Shown: positions 17,934 to 27,590, counted from the stretch's first letter. The stretch is 64,000 nt of DNA from RACS-047 sp031553855 (GCA_031553855.1 JAVBKW010000021.1:53475-117474); one strand, 5' to 3'. Notes: generated by a model from the letters alone, not told the origin. A program made the numbers and translations.

Positions 17934-20900
17934 CTAAAGATACGTTACAACAGTTTTTTGGTTGTCTTTCGGTAGAATATTGCTTGTGTCGCCCGGTGAC
18001 GGTGCATTTGGAATTCTTAAAGTATCGTCGATTATGCAAATATTATTTTCCGCATCTACGATATCGAGATAATATTGGAGCTTACAATTGCTATCTACCA
18101 CTATGTAGTAGAAAGGTATCGCCGTACCGTCTTGTGTATACCCTGCTATTCTTGCCGCGCAGTAATCGGTTGCAATAGGGTCGCTATAAGTCGCAATTCC
18201 TTCGCCGTCTAAAGTATAGGTATATTTAAAATAAGAATAGTCACCCATAACGGTCATTCTTAGTTCAGCGACTATGTATCCTAAATCGTCATAAACATAA
18301 GAGATTTCTCTGTCTTTTGCTAGCAGCATTGCAAATTGTTTGCCGTATTCAATGCTTTCGCTTATTGTAAAGTAACAGAATACTTCATCTTCTCCATCCG
18401 GCGTAAAAGCGTATTGGTTGATTGAGCCCGCCATATAACCGCCCACGAAAGAGCTTGAAGACACAAAAACCGCATTTTCGACACGTATGCAGGCTCCTTC
18501 TATTTCTTCGCCTTTTTCGTTTGTATAAACCGCATGTCCTTTTCCGTTCAAAAGGAAGGTAACGTTGCTGTCACTTAGGTTTTGGTATATGCCTGCTTCA
18601 CAATCTCTGTGGAAATCAACATCGCCAAAGAAGATACATTTTGTACCTTCCTCAACGGTTACTGACAAATTTCTCGTTCCATCTTCATAGACTACGCTAT
18701 AACGATAGCCGATAAGCACATTTGCTCCGCAGCCACAATTGTTGGCCGGATATTTATCTTTGCATGTGCCGCCGCAAATACAATCAGCGCGCAAACCCGT
18801 CGCGCAGCTGCAAGAATTGCTGTATGTACCTTTTGAAAAATAGGAAACAAACTCATAAAGTTCATCCAGTAACGTTGTAGTATAATTGTATTTTTCGCTG
18901 TATTCATATGCGTTAGCGTTTTTGAGAGCTATGCCACTTGCGGCTATTTTCATCATGCCGTCGTCATTGTCAAAAATATGTATGTAAGCAGTATCACCGA
19001 TATCAAGCCATTGAATTGTTTGCGAACCGTCAAAACTTACGTATTCCTTCACATCTTCGCGATCACCTGCAAAGGAAATATATGAAACATTTGAGACCCT
19101 ATATTCGTCTCTGCTATTCATGTCCGGCACAAGCGCACAAGCATTTGTCACAAGTTCCGCCACATGGTATTTACCGTCATAAAACTCACTGAAAGTAAGC
19201 GTACCGACAGCGCCGTCTTCATAGGCTATTAATTGAAGTGCGTCGTAGAAATTGCTGAGCTCTAAGCGCAAGTATTCATCGCCGTATGAATCGGCATTTT
19301 GACCTTCTGCAAAACTATAAGCAGCAGTAAAGACGGTGAGCGCTCCGGGGCCGTAAATGTTGACCGTAACTGCCATGGTTTGAGAAATGTCAATTTCCAT
19401 AAAGCCGCTGGCAACACCGCTGAAAGCCATGGAAATACCGCTGCCGCTCTCGTCTTCCGGTTTTGCAATCATTTGAAAATCAGCGACTGTCCATCTTGAC
19501 GGTTTCGGATCAATAAGGTAAGCGTTTTCTTTAATGATTTTGTTGTTCGAATTAAAATAAAGCACTCTGACCTCAGAAGAACTTGATGAAACTCCCTGCT
19601 TGTCAAAAACAAGTTTTGTAAAAGCCGTACCTTCAGGACTTTTAACCGGCACTATATTGAATATTTCATAACCATCCGAATCTGTGGTTCCTGTTGTGCT
19701 ATATTGGTACAGTCCGACGATATTGCCGAATTTGTCAACGTCCATAAGATAAGAGCCTTCCGACGCTACCCTGCCGTATTGGAAACTATAAGCGTATGTC
19801 CGATCCAAGAATGCAGGAATAAGGCATAGCTCACCCGTCGCAGGATCGGTATACAATGCCATATCAAGGCTTATGTCATAATTATAAAAGCTGTCACCGG
19901 CATGTACCCTATAATAATCTTTGCCTGCGGGAGAATACTTATCTTTTTTCGCATATGCAGATTTTATGTTTGTGCCGCCGGTAACATCCAAAAACGGATC
20001 TGTGTTATAAATGACTGTATCTTTTTTTGTAAGTGATATTGCGTAAGTTGTATTATAGGCAAAGCAAGCATAATATTGATATTCAATCGCAAGAAATCCT
20101 GCTGCAAAATAGCCATCCGGATCTTCAACGATCATAGCGTGTCCGGCGGTTGTCGTCAATCTAGCCCGTATGCCGGGAGTCGCTCCGTAGGCTTCAGCTC
20201 TCACGTAGAAATATACTTTACCGGCTTTGCTTTGGTCAATTGCGCCGACCAATCCTTTGTAAGTCAAACCCAATTCGTCAGATAGCTCAGAGACCTTGCT
20301 CGCTTGGATAAACAATCCCAGTTGCCCTTCATAATACTCTATATCATAGGAGTCATTTTTCGCAACCAAAGCGTTTCCGAAAGCATTTGGTGCAATGTCC
20401 GGAATAGTTGAGCCGTTGAACATTACTTCAACAAGCGTTTCGGAAACAAAAGCATATTTGTCAATGCTCTTTATGCCGGAGCCGATGGTAACGCGCGTTA
20501 AACCGGAATAAGCAAATGCCATATAGCCGATGCTCTCTATGCTATCGGGAATATCGAGCAGAGCAATTGAAGAGGAATTGTAAAAGGCTGAATCGCCGAT
20601 CATTACAAGATTTTCACCAAACTCTAATTTGTCAAAAATGTTTTGTCCGGCAAACGCGTTTTCTTCGATGGTTACGGCAGCCTCGAGCTTTGCAATATTT
20701 ATCAAAGAGGTCAGCGGCAGAGTACCGTAATATTCGGTATATTTGTATGTATCTTCATTTCTTTTGTAAACGGGTGCTTCGTAAGCAGCAAAGCAGCTTG
20801 CTTCAAAAGTTTCCACCGTTTCCAGCCAATAGAGGTCGAATGCCGCGCCTAAAAGCTGATCGGAACCGAAAGCCTGCGCGCCCCTAAAGGCATTTTTGCT

Positions 20901-21920
20901 TATGGTAACAAGGCTTGAAGAATCTTCAAAAACAAGCCTTTCCAAAGCAAAGTGCATATAGAAAGCGCCTTCCGGTATTTCTGTGGTCTCTCCTGTCAAA
21001 ACAACGGTGCGCAACGCTGTAGGAATATATTGACTGGTTTGATCAAGCTTATTTGTGCTAATACCGGCAGAGCTGTCGTATTTGTATGATTTTTCGTAGG
21101 AATTTTCTTCATATTCGTCAGCGCCGAAAATATATGCCAAGAATCGGTTTTCCTCTCTGCTGCCGCCGATAAAGGGAATATGCAGCTGAGTCAGATAGGG
21201 GCAGTTCATAAAGGCGCCTTGCCCGATTTCAGTATAGGTTTGGGGAACAATAACTCTGAAAATTGTATCATTTCCGGCAAAAGCATTGGATTCAACCTTG
21301 GTAGCGGTACTGGGCAGCATAATTGAGCGTGCCGTTCCAACATATCCGGTAACAATGTCGTTACGGACCAAAAAGTTTTGACTGTCAACAATTTCGATAA
21401 TGGCGTAGAGCGTTATCTCTGCGTTATCTTCCGATAAAAGATTTTTAACTTTCTGACCACCGGTAAAATCCACATTAGAAGAATTTTGAGTCTTTGTCCA
21501 ACCAATAAAAGTACCCGAAGTTATTTCCAAGTCGCCACTATCAGGCAAATTGAACTCCTCGTCATAAGATACCTTTTTTGCCGCAATATCATCAGCATCA
21601 CCGCAATCAAAATTAACAGTGTATGTATTGACAATGTACTTTAAATATATAGTCGTATTTTTTTTCGGAGCTACCGTCGGCAAAGTTATCGCAATTGTTA
21701 AAGCAGCGTCAGAAAAATATTTTGCGGTGTAACCCTTTTTTTCATTTACCGGAACATAAAGGGCTGATTCCGCCTCTACCTTTCCTGATTCCCATATCGT
21801 TTCTGTTCCACTAACGATTTTTATTTCAATTTTGCTGTCCGTTTTTTGACCGTTGCTGCAAGCAAGACAGACGCTAAACGCCATCAACAAAATCAATCCC
21901 AGAATAAATGTTCTTTTCAT
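17934..21920 (-). CDS. BspA-type leucine-rich repeat surface lipoprotein with Cys-rich segment
   Basis: 1328 residues from the ATG at 21918-21920, chosen because AGAGG lies just upstream; an ATG 15 nt earlier has no ribosome site and itself supplies the AGAGG. Signal peptide and lipobox CLAC (Cys21) show lipid anchoring. An InlB-like region (about 40-175) is followed by BspA/LRR_5 repeats (about 185-520, units such as LPSTATKVESNAF and IPDSIESIGYMAFAYSGL). The rest (520-1328) is beta-rich with no family I recognise, except for a short insert at about 1030-1063 with seven cysteines (CSC, CIC, GTC, CGC). It is monocistronic, with a promoter at 21989-22017 and a terminator at 17572-17622. Likely a surface binding protein or adhesin. 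Confidence 0.82.
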   Translation of the reverse strand: MKRTFILGLILLMAFSVCLACSNGQKTDSKIEIKIVSGTETIWESGKVEAESALYVPVNEKKGYTAKYFSDAALTIAITLPTVAPKKNTTIYLKYIVNTYTVNFDCGDADDIAAKKVSYDEEFNLPDSGDLEITSGTFIGWTKTQNSSNVDFTGGQKVKNLLSEDNAEITLYAIIEIVDSQNFLVRNDIVTGYVGTARSIMLPSTATKVESNAFAGNDTIFRVIVPQTYTEIGQGAFMNCPYLTQLHIPFIGGSREENRFLAYIFGADEYEENSYEKSYKYDSSAGISTNKLDQTSQYIPTALRTVVLTGETTEIPEGAFYMHFALERLVFEDSSSLVTISKNAFRGAQAFGSDQLLGAAFDLYWLETVETFEASCFAAYEAPVYKRNEDTYKYTEYYGTLPLTSLINIAKLEAAVTIEENAFAGQNIFDKLEFGENLVMIGDSAFYNSSSIALLDIPDSIESIGYMAFAYSGLTRVTIGSGIKSIDKYAFVSETLVEVMFNGSTIPDIAPNAFGNALVAKNDSYDIEYYEGQLGLFIQASKVSELSDELGLTYKGLVGAIDQSKAGKVYFYVRAEAYGATPGIRARLTTTAGHAMIVEDPDGYFAAGFLAIEYQYYACFAYNTTYAISLTKKDTVIYNTDPFLDVTGGTNIKSAYAKKDKYSPAGKDYYRVHAGDSFYNYDISLDMALYTDPATGELCLIPAFLDRTYAYSFQYGRVASEGSYLMDVDKFGNIVGLYQYSTTGTTDSDGYEIFNIVPVKSPEGTAFTKLVFDKQGVSSSSSEVRVLYFNSNNKIIKENAYLIDPKPSRWTVADFQMIAKPEDESGSGISMAFSGVASGFMEIDISQTMAVTVNIYGPGALTVFTAAYSFAEGQNADSYGDEYLRLELSNFYDALQLIAYEDGAVGTLTFSEFYDGKYHVAELVTNACALVPDMNSRDEYRVSNVSYISFAGDREDVKEYVSFDGSQTIQWLDIGDTAYIHIFDNDDGMMKIAASGIALKNANAYEYSEKYNYTTTLLDELYEFVSYFSKGTYSNSCSCATGLRADCICGGTCKDKYPANNCGCGANVLIGYRYSVVYEDGTRNLSVTVEEGTKCIFFGDVDFHRDCEAGIYQNLSDSNVTFLLNGKGHAVYTNEKGEEIEGACIRVENAVFVSSSSFVGGYMAGSINQYAFTPDGEDEVFCYFTISESIEYGKQFAMLLAKDREISYVYDDLGYIVAELRMTVMGDYSYFKYTYTLDGEGIATYSDPIATDYCAARIAGYTQDGTAIPFYYIVVDSNCKLQYYLDIVDAENNICIIDDTLRIPNAPSPGDTSNILPKDNQKTVVTYL

Positions 21921-21988
21921 TATGTAACCTCTCAATCCGAATCTTCGCTCAAAACAAACGATACTTATAATAGTACTATAATAGTAAT

Positions 21989-22017
21989 ATTTTAAACAAT
22001 ATACATACAGATGTCAA
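21989..22017 (-). promoter_or_regulatory. Promoter of the LRR lipoprotein gene
   Basis: Minus-strand TTGACA (22012-22017), a 17-nt spacer and TAAAAT (21989-21994). The predicted start site is about 60 nt upstream of the ATG at 21920. Confidence 0.7.
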
Positions 22018-22115
22018 TGGATTCAGGGGGGTTGACCGATTTTTCTATATATTTTTGAATGAGATTTAAAATTTAGCACGAAAATAATCACGCGGAATTT
22101 TTCACTTTTCAACGA

Positions 22116-22150
22116 CAAATTCCCCAAAGCAAGTTTGCTTGGGGAATTTG
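22116..22150 (-). terminator. Stem-loop after the InlB-repeat lipoprotein gene
   Basis: CAAATTCCCC and GGGGAATTTG arms (22116-22125, 22141-22150) with inner pairing AAGCAA/TTGCTT. The stem is strong but the minus-strand tail is only moderately T-rich, so it is a weak intrinsic terminator or an mRNA 3'-end protector. Confidence 0.5.
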
Positions 22151-22182
22151 ATATAGCTTTAGTTATTTTACTTGGTTACTGC

Positions 22183-23391
22183 TTATTCTGCAGCGGTTTC
22201 TTTTGTCAGAGTAAGCTCATCGTTATAACCAATGTTGATGGTCATAAGTGTACCATCGTCTTCGTCATAGATAAATCTCACGGCAAAAAACGTTGTCATA
22301 AGATTCACGTAATTATATGTTTCGCTGTACTTAATAAAAATATTATTGTCAGGATATTCCCACACTTCAAAACTATCGTAGTAATGTTTTTCTTCATTTA
22401 TAAATCCACTGGTTGTGGTGATACTTCCGTCCTCTGCGATTGTAAAGGAATACTCTGTTCCGGGCAAAACATAGCCAGGAAAAAGTTCAAATCCAGGCGT
22501 CTCGCCTGACCAAGTGCCGATAAATTTGCTGCTTATTTTTTCGCTAAAATTATCAGCCAATTTTCCAAGTGTTACAGCCTCACCGTAGAGTGCGCCGCCT
22601 GTTGCCGCTACCAGTTTCCCGTCATCCAAGTCAAATGTCATTGTTATTGCCGGATCATCGGGATATTCTACGTCATTACACGTCAAGGTAATTTTGGTAT
22701 CAGAAACTACAGTCATGGAAATATTTTGATCTTCAAGATCAAAATAAGCAGAATGGGCGCCGGAATTCAATAAGCGTCCGCATACAACTCCGTCTTTTGT
22801 GATGGAAATATCATAATAGTGTTTTGTTGTTTTTTCAGTCGCTAAGTCAGTAGTTGAACCAATACCCCACCATCTTCCGACAAAACCGCTCTTTACTGCC
22901 CAAGGCGAATATACAGCGGTAAGCGTGATATCCGCTGTGATAGCTGTATTAAAATCAAAAGCAGTCCCTTCGCTGTCTTGCCATCCATCAAAATCAAAAT
23001 CTGTTTTTGTAGGATCAGCAGTGGGCTCTATAGCTTTGCTGCCGTCATCAATTATCTGATTATCAGGTTTTCCGGTTGCGCCCTCTCCGATTGCAAATGT
23101 AACCGTATAAGTTTTTACCCATTTTGCTTTGAGCGTCAAATCTGCATTAACCGCATTTTCAAAACCATATGCCGCTTCGCCCTTCAGCCAGCCGTCAAAA
23201 CGGTAACCTGTTTTTGTAGGTTCATCGGTGGGTTTTGTAACCTTTCCCCCTTCCTCTACCGTCTGCTTAGCAATTGTTCCCGTGCCACCATCGAGATCAA
23301 AAGTGACTTGGTATTCCTTTGCGCCGCAAGCGGTAAATGCAACCGCAACGATAAACGCAAACAGCACAACCAAAATGCTCTTTTGTTTCAT
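22183..23391 (-). CDS. Surface lipoprotein with two InlB-like (Flg_new) repeats
   Basis: 402 residues from the ATG at 23389-23391, preceded by AGAGGAAG; an ATG 15 nt further upstream has no site. Signal peptide and lipobox FTAC (Cys22). Two tandem Listeria-Bacteroides repeats follow: YQVTFDLDGGTG...TGYRFDGW...LTLKAKW (about 27-92) and YTVTFAIGEGATG...FDFDGW...ITLTAVY (about 94-160). The rest (about 170-400) contains two similar lipocalin-like stretches beginning KSGFVGRWWGIGS and SSKFIGTWSGETPG, which look like an internal duplication. Function unknown. The shared design with the 16343-17509 and 17934-21920 products suggests one set of surface lipoproteins. Confidence 0.82.
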   Translation of the reverse strand: MKQKSILVVLFAFIVAVAFTACGAKEYQVTFDLDGGTGTIAKQTVEEGGKVTKPTDEPTKTGYRFDGWLKGEAAYGFENAVNADLTLKAKWVKTYTVTFAIGEGATGKPDNQIIDDGSKAIEPTADPTKTDFDFDGWQDSEGTAFDFNTAITADITLTAVYSPWAVKSGFVGRWWGIGSTTDLATEKTTKHYYDISITKDGVVCGRLLNSGAHSAYFDLEDQNISMTVVSDTKITLTCNDVEYPDDPAITMTFDLDDGKLVAATGGALYGEAVTLGKLADNFSEKISSKFIGTWSGETPGFELFPGYVLPGTEYSFTIAEDGSITTTSGFINEEKHYYDSFEVWEYPDNNIFIKYSETYNYVNLMTTFFAVRFIYDEDDGTLMTINIGYNDELTLTKETAAE

Positions 23392-23745
23392 AATGCTTCC
23401 TCTCATTCATATTTTTTTAACTAAAAGTGTTTTTTACTGTGAATAGCTTAATCTTGTGTATCATGAAAATATGACAAAACTACATTAAATAATAATGAAT
23501 CAATAGCACTTCTTACGCTAAATTCAAATATAAAAATGCATTTTTGGAATATTTTATATATATAATTAAATAAATTGTTACATTATTTATATAAAAAGTC
23601 AAGCATTTTTGTAGAATATTTTTACTATTTTGATAAAAGTTAAAAATAAAAATTGGAATTGCTAGTATAGTTTACAAAGGTGTGATATTCCGGGCTAAAA
23701 GACGCAGCTAAAATTCTGCCTGTTAAGGAAACACTTAATACAAAA
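23392..23745. other. A+T-rich gap without a supported gene
   Basis: About 350 nt of very A+T-rich sequence between the lipoprotein gene and the rhamnosidase-like gene. No RNA gene, clear promoter or repeat was recognised. Confidence 0.5.
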
Positions 23746-25635
23746 TTATTTTAAAATGTTGTAATAATAAACCGGTACTGCGCTCCAGCCGTGGCAGAGG
23801 CTTCCTGCGCCGTTAAAATCTTCCGCTCCTTTTATTGTTTCCCAAAAAGACGTAGCACCCTGTTTTAACATAAAAGAATAATTAGTTTCTATATCGTTTA
23901 AGATAAAAGACTTATATTTTTCAGTATTCGTTTTGAGCAATGCGTCGTATTTAAAGCCTTTCATGCTGAGCGTTGTTTTTATAAGATCGCTTGCGCCCGT
24001 TAAAGTTTTGCAAATTTTTTCACTAACGCCTTTATCTGCGGCACCGCATAAAATAGCAAGAGCGTTGCCCAACTCGCTGTAATGAGCGGAATTTTCAAAA
24101 GTTTTATATATATTTTTCTGCGCATCAAAAAACCGGGCGTTAACGGCATTATTGATCATATTTTTCAATTCGGCAAGCTCTTTGATCCGGTCAGAGTCAT
24201 TCGCGCGGCTTAAAATATTGCAGAACGAAGAAATTGCAACTGATAACAGGCAATTAAGTATAAGATCGAAATGCTTTTCGACTTCACCGAATAAATTACC
24301 GCTCAAACCGTCCTCCCACTCATAAAAATTCCAATGGTTTTTAGAATTATGAAATACGGACACTAAACCGGACTCGATTTTGTTGATAAAAACATTTAAT
24401 ATACTCGTCAGTTTCGGCAAAATGCTTTTTATAAAGCTTATATCGCCTGTATTTTTCAAATATTCTTCGGCGGCGATTATATAGTATAATGAAAAAGACG
24501 GGATGGTCAAATCCATATTTGAAGGGAAGCAAATCGAAAGCAAGCCGTCGGGCCTGTTGTCTTGCGAAATCAATTTTAAATTGCTCTTTGCAAAACTACG
24601 GTCTTTAAAGCAATAGTAACCGCACAGCATCTGATTGCGGCTGTCTAAGCTGTAGAGCGCTTGTTCGCGCCAAGGCGTATCCTCATAATGGGCGTGCCTG
24701 CACAGCTCAAGCGTACGCACGCAAGTATCGTAAATTTGCTGAGAGAGAGCGTTTTTGGCTTTAAATTTGATTATTTTATCCGGGTAGGCCGTTTCCTTTA
24801 GCCCTATAAATTCAATTTCAACGTTGTTTTCCGCTTCGATTTGCAGATATCTTGCGCCCAGACGCCTGAAAGGATTTGTGTATTCTGCAAAACCTCCGTT
24901 TCCGATGATTTCAACCGAAAAATCCCGCAATTCAATTTTGCGGCAAACCTCTCCGTTTCTTAGATGTTCTCCGTAGGAAATTACAATTTTTTCGCCTTCG
25001 GCAGCTTTAAACTTTATATTCAAAAATCCGGCGTGCTCAAAGCCTAAATCGTAAATACGCTTTTTCGGATCGACAAGCTTTCCTTTTGTCAGCTCATTTA
25101 TTTTAAGTTTTTTTATCGGCCTGCGAATAAGCTTTTTTGAAAACCCGTCCACAAGAAAAGCCTCGTGTTTATTTTCAGAAAACTTGCGGGTGTCGTATAA
25201 AAAAGAAAAACCGAGCTGATTAGTGATCTGTTTTTGATAATAATTCTTATAATTGAGATTTTTGCAGCACAAGGTATTCTGATCTGAAAAAGTCAGTATT
25301 TCCTCATTGGACGACACTTCAAAAATCAGTCCCGGTTTATGCTTAAAGTAAGTTGAAGATTCCGCTCCGTAATACCAAACGAGTATACAAAACTCGTTCG
25401 TCCCATTATGTAAACAGCTTGTGATATCGAGCTTATCGTACACCTTATAATGCGGGTAATCCGGATACTGTCCGCACTCAGTAAACTTACCGTTAACAAA
25501 CAGCGCGTAATCGGAATCGCATGAAAGACTGATAAAAACTTTATCGCCGCCGGCATAGTTAAAACTGCCGTAAAAATTTGCATATTCGTCGGCATTGTCT
25601 TCATTATTTTCCCAAATCCATTTTGCTTTTTTCAT
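23746..25635 (-). CDS. Alpha-L-rhamnosidase-like protein (GH78-type, six-hairpin fold)
   Basis: 629 residues from the ATG at 25633-25635, which has GGAG 6 nt upstream; an ATG 12 nt earlier lacks a site. The N-terminus (AKWIWENNED... SCDSDYALFVNGKF) matches the beta-sandwich start of GH78-like proteins. The centre has YEDTPWREQALYSLDSRNQM (about 317-336), the family's acidic Glu/Asp region at the start of the (alpha/alpha)6 barrel, and the C-terminus has ATSFWETIKG and CHGWSAVPVYYY. There is no signal peptide, so it would act inside the cell on imported rhamnosides or related oligosaccharides. Substrate and activity are inferred from the fold only. It is the first gene left of a divergent promoter pair with the ABC-F gene. 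Confidence 0.75.
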   Translation of the reverse strand: MKKAKWIWENNEDNADEYANFYGSFNYAGGDKVFISLSCDSDYALFVNGKFTECGQYPDYPHYKVYDKLDITSCLHNGTNEFCILVWYYGAESSTYFKHKPGLIFEVSSNEEILTFSDQNTLCCKNLNYKNYYQKQITNQLGFSFLYDTRKFSENKHEAFLVDGFSKKLIRRPIKKLKINELTKGKLVDPKKRIYDLGFEHAGFLNIKFKAAEGEKIVISYGEHLRNGEVCRKIELRDFSVEIIGNGGFAEYTNPFRRLGARYLQIEAENNVEIEFIGLKETAYPDKIIKFKAKNALSQQIYDTCVRTLELCRHAHYEDTPWREQALYSLDSRNQMLCGYYCFKDRSFAKSNLKLISQDNRPDGLLSICFPSNMDLTIPSFSLYYIIAAEEYLKNTGDISFIKSILPKLTSILNVFINKIESGLVSVFHNSKNHWNFYEWEDGLSGNLFGEVEKHFDLILNCLLSVAISSFCNILSRANDSDRIKELAELKNMINNAVNARFFDAQKNIYKTFENSAHYSELGNALAILCGAADKGVSEKICKTLTGASDLIKTTLSMKGFKYDALLKTNTEKYKSFILNDIETNYSFMLKQGATSFWETIKGAEDFNGAGSLCHGWSAVPVYYYNILK

Positions 25636-25652
25636 AGTTATCTCCAATCGTT

Positions 25653-25682
25653 ATAATACTATAATTAATCCGCTGCTGTCAA
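25653..25682 (-). promoter_or_regulatory. Promoter of the rhamnosidase-like gene
   Basis: Minus-strand TTGACA (25677-25682), an 18-nt spacer and TATTAT (25653-25658), 17 nt upstream of the ATG at 25635. Confidence 0.6.
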
Positions 25683-25761
25683 TTGATCGGGCGTGAACGC
25701 TTGCGTTTATCAATCTACACATTTATCAAAGTGTGAGTCAAAGTGTGAGTCGGATTTGCAT

Positions 25762-25791
25762 TTGACAACGGCTTAAAAACTATTATATAAT
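25762..25791 (+). promoter_or_regulatory. Promoter of the ABC-F gene
   Basis: TTGACA (25762-25767), an 18-nt spacer and TATAAT (25786-25791). The predicted start is near 25798, leaving a leader of only about 19 nt that begins at the Shine-Dalgarno AGGAG (25800-25804). Just upstream, at 25731-25750, is a direct repeat of AAGTGTGAGTC. Confidence 0.8.
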
Positions 25792-25816
25792 TAGCTTTTA
25801 GGAGTTTATTAATAAG

Positions 25817-27295
25817 ATGTCGGCGATAATAATTAAAGATTTGACCTTCGGATATCCGTCTAATCCGGAGAACGTATTTGAAAACGTAAGCGTCACCCTT
25901 GATACGGACTGGAAGCTGGGCCTTACCGGACGCAACGGAAAAGGTAAAACTACGCTTTTAAGATTATTGAAAGGCGGCTTAGAGTTTAGCGGAAAGATAT
26001 CCGCAAGCGTAAATTTTGAGTATTTTCCGCTTGAAATCCCCTCAATCAGCAGTAGTGTGCGTGACGTACTATGGGAAATTAACGCTGAAACTGAAGAATG
26101 GGAAGTTATGAAGGACCTGCATCTTCTTGGAGTCGATGAGGAAATTTTTGAGCGTACTTACTCTTCGCTTAGCAAGGGCGAACAGACTAAAGTGCTGCTT
26201 TGCGCGCTTTTTAATAAGGCGAACGCTTTTTTGCTTATAGACGAACCCACAAACCATCTCGACATCAAAGGCAGAGAGATTCTGGCGCAGTATTTAAAAA
26301 AGAAATCGGGGTTTATTTTAGTATCGCACGACCGCTCCTTTTTAGACAGCTGTATCGACCATGTAATGAGCATCAACCGCTCTTCCATTGAAATTCAAAA
26401 TTGCAATATGACTGCGTTTTTAGAAAATAAGCGGCTTAAAGAAGAATTTGAAATGTCGCAGAACGAAAAACTGAAAAAAGAGATAAAGCGTCTTGAAACG
26501 GCGGCAAGGCGCAGCCAGGACTGGTCGAATGAGGCCGAAAGCAAGAAGTTTGGCAAGCAGGACTCCGGGCTGAAAGCCGACCGCGGCGCGATGGGCGCGA
26601 AAGCCGCAAAGATTATGGAGAGGTCGAAAGCCTTCCAAAAACGCGCAGAAAACTCCGCCGAGGAAAAAACAAAGCTGTTAAAAGACGTTGACCGCAGCGA
26701 TGCGCTTAACGTGAAAAGCGCGGGATACTTTGCCGACAGGTTTCTTACCGTGCGTGATTTAGTGATAAATTACGACGGAAAAATTATTACAGGCCCCGTT
26801 TCGTTCGAGGTTTTTAAAGGCGAACGCGTACTGATATCGGGCAAAAACGGGTCGGGAAAATCAAGCGTTATTAAGGCGGTTTTAGGCAAAATACAAAGCT
26901 TTACCGGCGAAATTAAGGTCGGCTCACAGCTTAAAATTTCATATGTGGATCAGGATACGTCGTTTTTAAAAGGCCCTCTTGAGATTTTTTGCCAGGAGTG
27001 CGGAACCGACGTTACAAAGCTTTTTACTATGCTCAATAAATTAGGCTTTGAAAAAAGTCAGTACGAAAAGGATATTTCCTCTTTCAGCGAGGGGCAAAAG
27101 AAAAAACTGCTCATCGCTAAAAGCCTATGCGATGAGTCTAATCTCTATATCTGGGACGAGCCGCTTAACTATATCGACATAATTTCGAGGAGTCAGATAG
27201 AGGATCTGATACTTTTAAGCGCGCCGACGATGATTTTTGTCGAGCATGACCGGTATTTTTGTGAAAGCATAGCGACTAAGGTTATTGAATTGTGA
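25817..27295 (+). CDS. ABC-F ATPase, Lsa/Vga-like ribosomal protection family
   Basis: 492 residues, two ATPase domains and no membrane segment. First domain: Walker A GRNGKGKTT (38-46), signature LSKGEQ, Walker B LLIDEPTNHLD. The inter-domain linker (about 200-290) is rich in Lys/Glu/Arg (ENEKLKKEIKRLETAARR, GAMGAKAAKIMERSKAFQKRAE). Second domain: SGKNGSGKSS (about 341-350), FSEGQKKK and YIWDEPLNYID. These blocks, and the linker wording in particular, follow the Lsa(A) pattern of Firmicutes ABC-F proteins that dislodge lincosamides, streptogramin A and pleuromutilins from the ribosome. Resistance is a family inference; a housekeeping translation factor remains possible. AGGAG lies 12 nt upstream of the ATG. 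It has its own promoter. Confidence 0.88.
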   Translation: MSAIIIKDLTFGYPSNPENVFENVSVTLDTDWKLGLTGRNGKGKTTLLRLLKGGLEFSGKISASVNFEYFPLEIPSISSSVRDVLWEINAETEEWEVMKDLHLLGVDEEIFERTYSSLSKGEQTKVLLCALFNKANAFLLIDEPTNHLDIKGREILAQYLKKKSGFILVSHDRSFLDSCIDHVMSINRSSIEIQNCNMTAFLENKRLKEEFEMSQNEKLKKEIKRLETAARRSQDWSNEAESKKFGKQDSGLKADRGAMGAKAAKIMERSKAFQKRAENSAEEKTKLLKDVDRSDALNVKSAGYFADRFLTVRDLVINYDGKIITGPVSFEVFKGERVLISGKNGSGKSSVIKAVLGKIQSFTGEIKVGSQLKISYVDQDTSFLKGPLEIFCQECGTDVTKLFTMLNKLGFEKSQYEKDISSFSEGQKKKLLIAKSLCDESNLYIWDEPLNYIDIISRSQIEDLILLSAPTMIFVEHDRYFCESIATKVIEL

Positions 27296-27344
27296 CTTTT
27301 ATGCAGCTAAAATAATAAAGCCCGCTATTACATAAATTATCTTT

Positions 27345-27542
27345 ATGGCGTATTTTAATTACCATGCAAGAATAAAAAACAAGATTGCCGAGGGAAAGCT
27401 ATTAAGCTTTGAGTTCAAAGAAACTTATAATAATATTTCCCCCGCGCTTGTGCTGTATTTTTCTGACGGCTCGGTTTATCCTGTGCGCCAACACAGATTT
27501 GAGGAGTATCTTAAAATAATAAGCGGATTAAATGCTAAATAA
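27345..27542 (+). CDS. Small conserved protein, unknown function
   Basis: 65 residues with no membrane segment: MAYFNYHARIKNKIAEGKL...NNISPALVLYFSDGSVYPVRQHRFEEYLKII. Short proteins with this N-F-Y-H start and P-[IV]-R-x-[HY]-R-[FW] ending are familiar from Clostridia; I recall some carrying an unreliable 'thermostable hemolysin' label, which nothing in this sequence supports. It follows the ABC-F gene by 49 nt in the same direction and is closed by a strong terminator, so the two may share a transcript. No convincing Shine-Dalgarno precedes the ATG. Confidence 0.7.
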   Translation: MAYFNYHARIKNKIAEGKLLSFEFKETYNNISPALVLYFSDGSVYPVRQHRFEEYLKIISGLNAK

Positions 27543-27545
27543 AGA

Positions 27546-27590
27546 GGCTGTCTCACGAGTTTTAATCTTGAGACAGCCCCTGCGTTTTTA
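27546..27590 (+). terminator. Intrinsic terminator after the ABC-F unit
   Basis: Perfect 10-bp stem GGCTGTCTCA/TGAGACAGCC (27546-27555, 27569-27578) followed after a few bases by TTTTT. It separates the plus-strand unit from ftsZ, which ends convergently at 27672. Confidence 0.85.

Noticed and set aside
17782..18039. 85-codon minus-strand frame ending ICPCRKVAVRTMGEKIIK
   Set aside because: Overlaps the end of the LRR lipoprotein gene in another frame and has no ribosome site or recognisable family. I could not show it is coding, nor that it is a frameshifted tail of the LRR gene.
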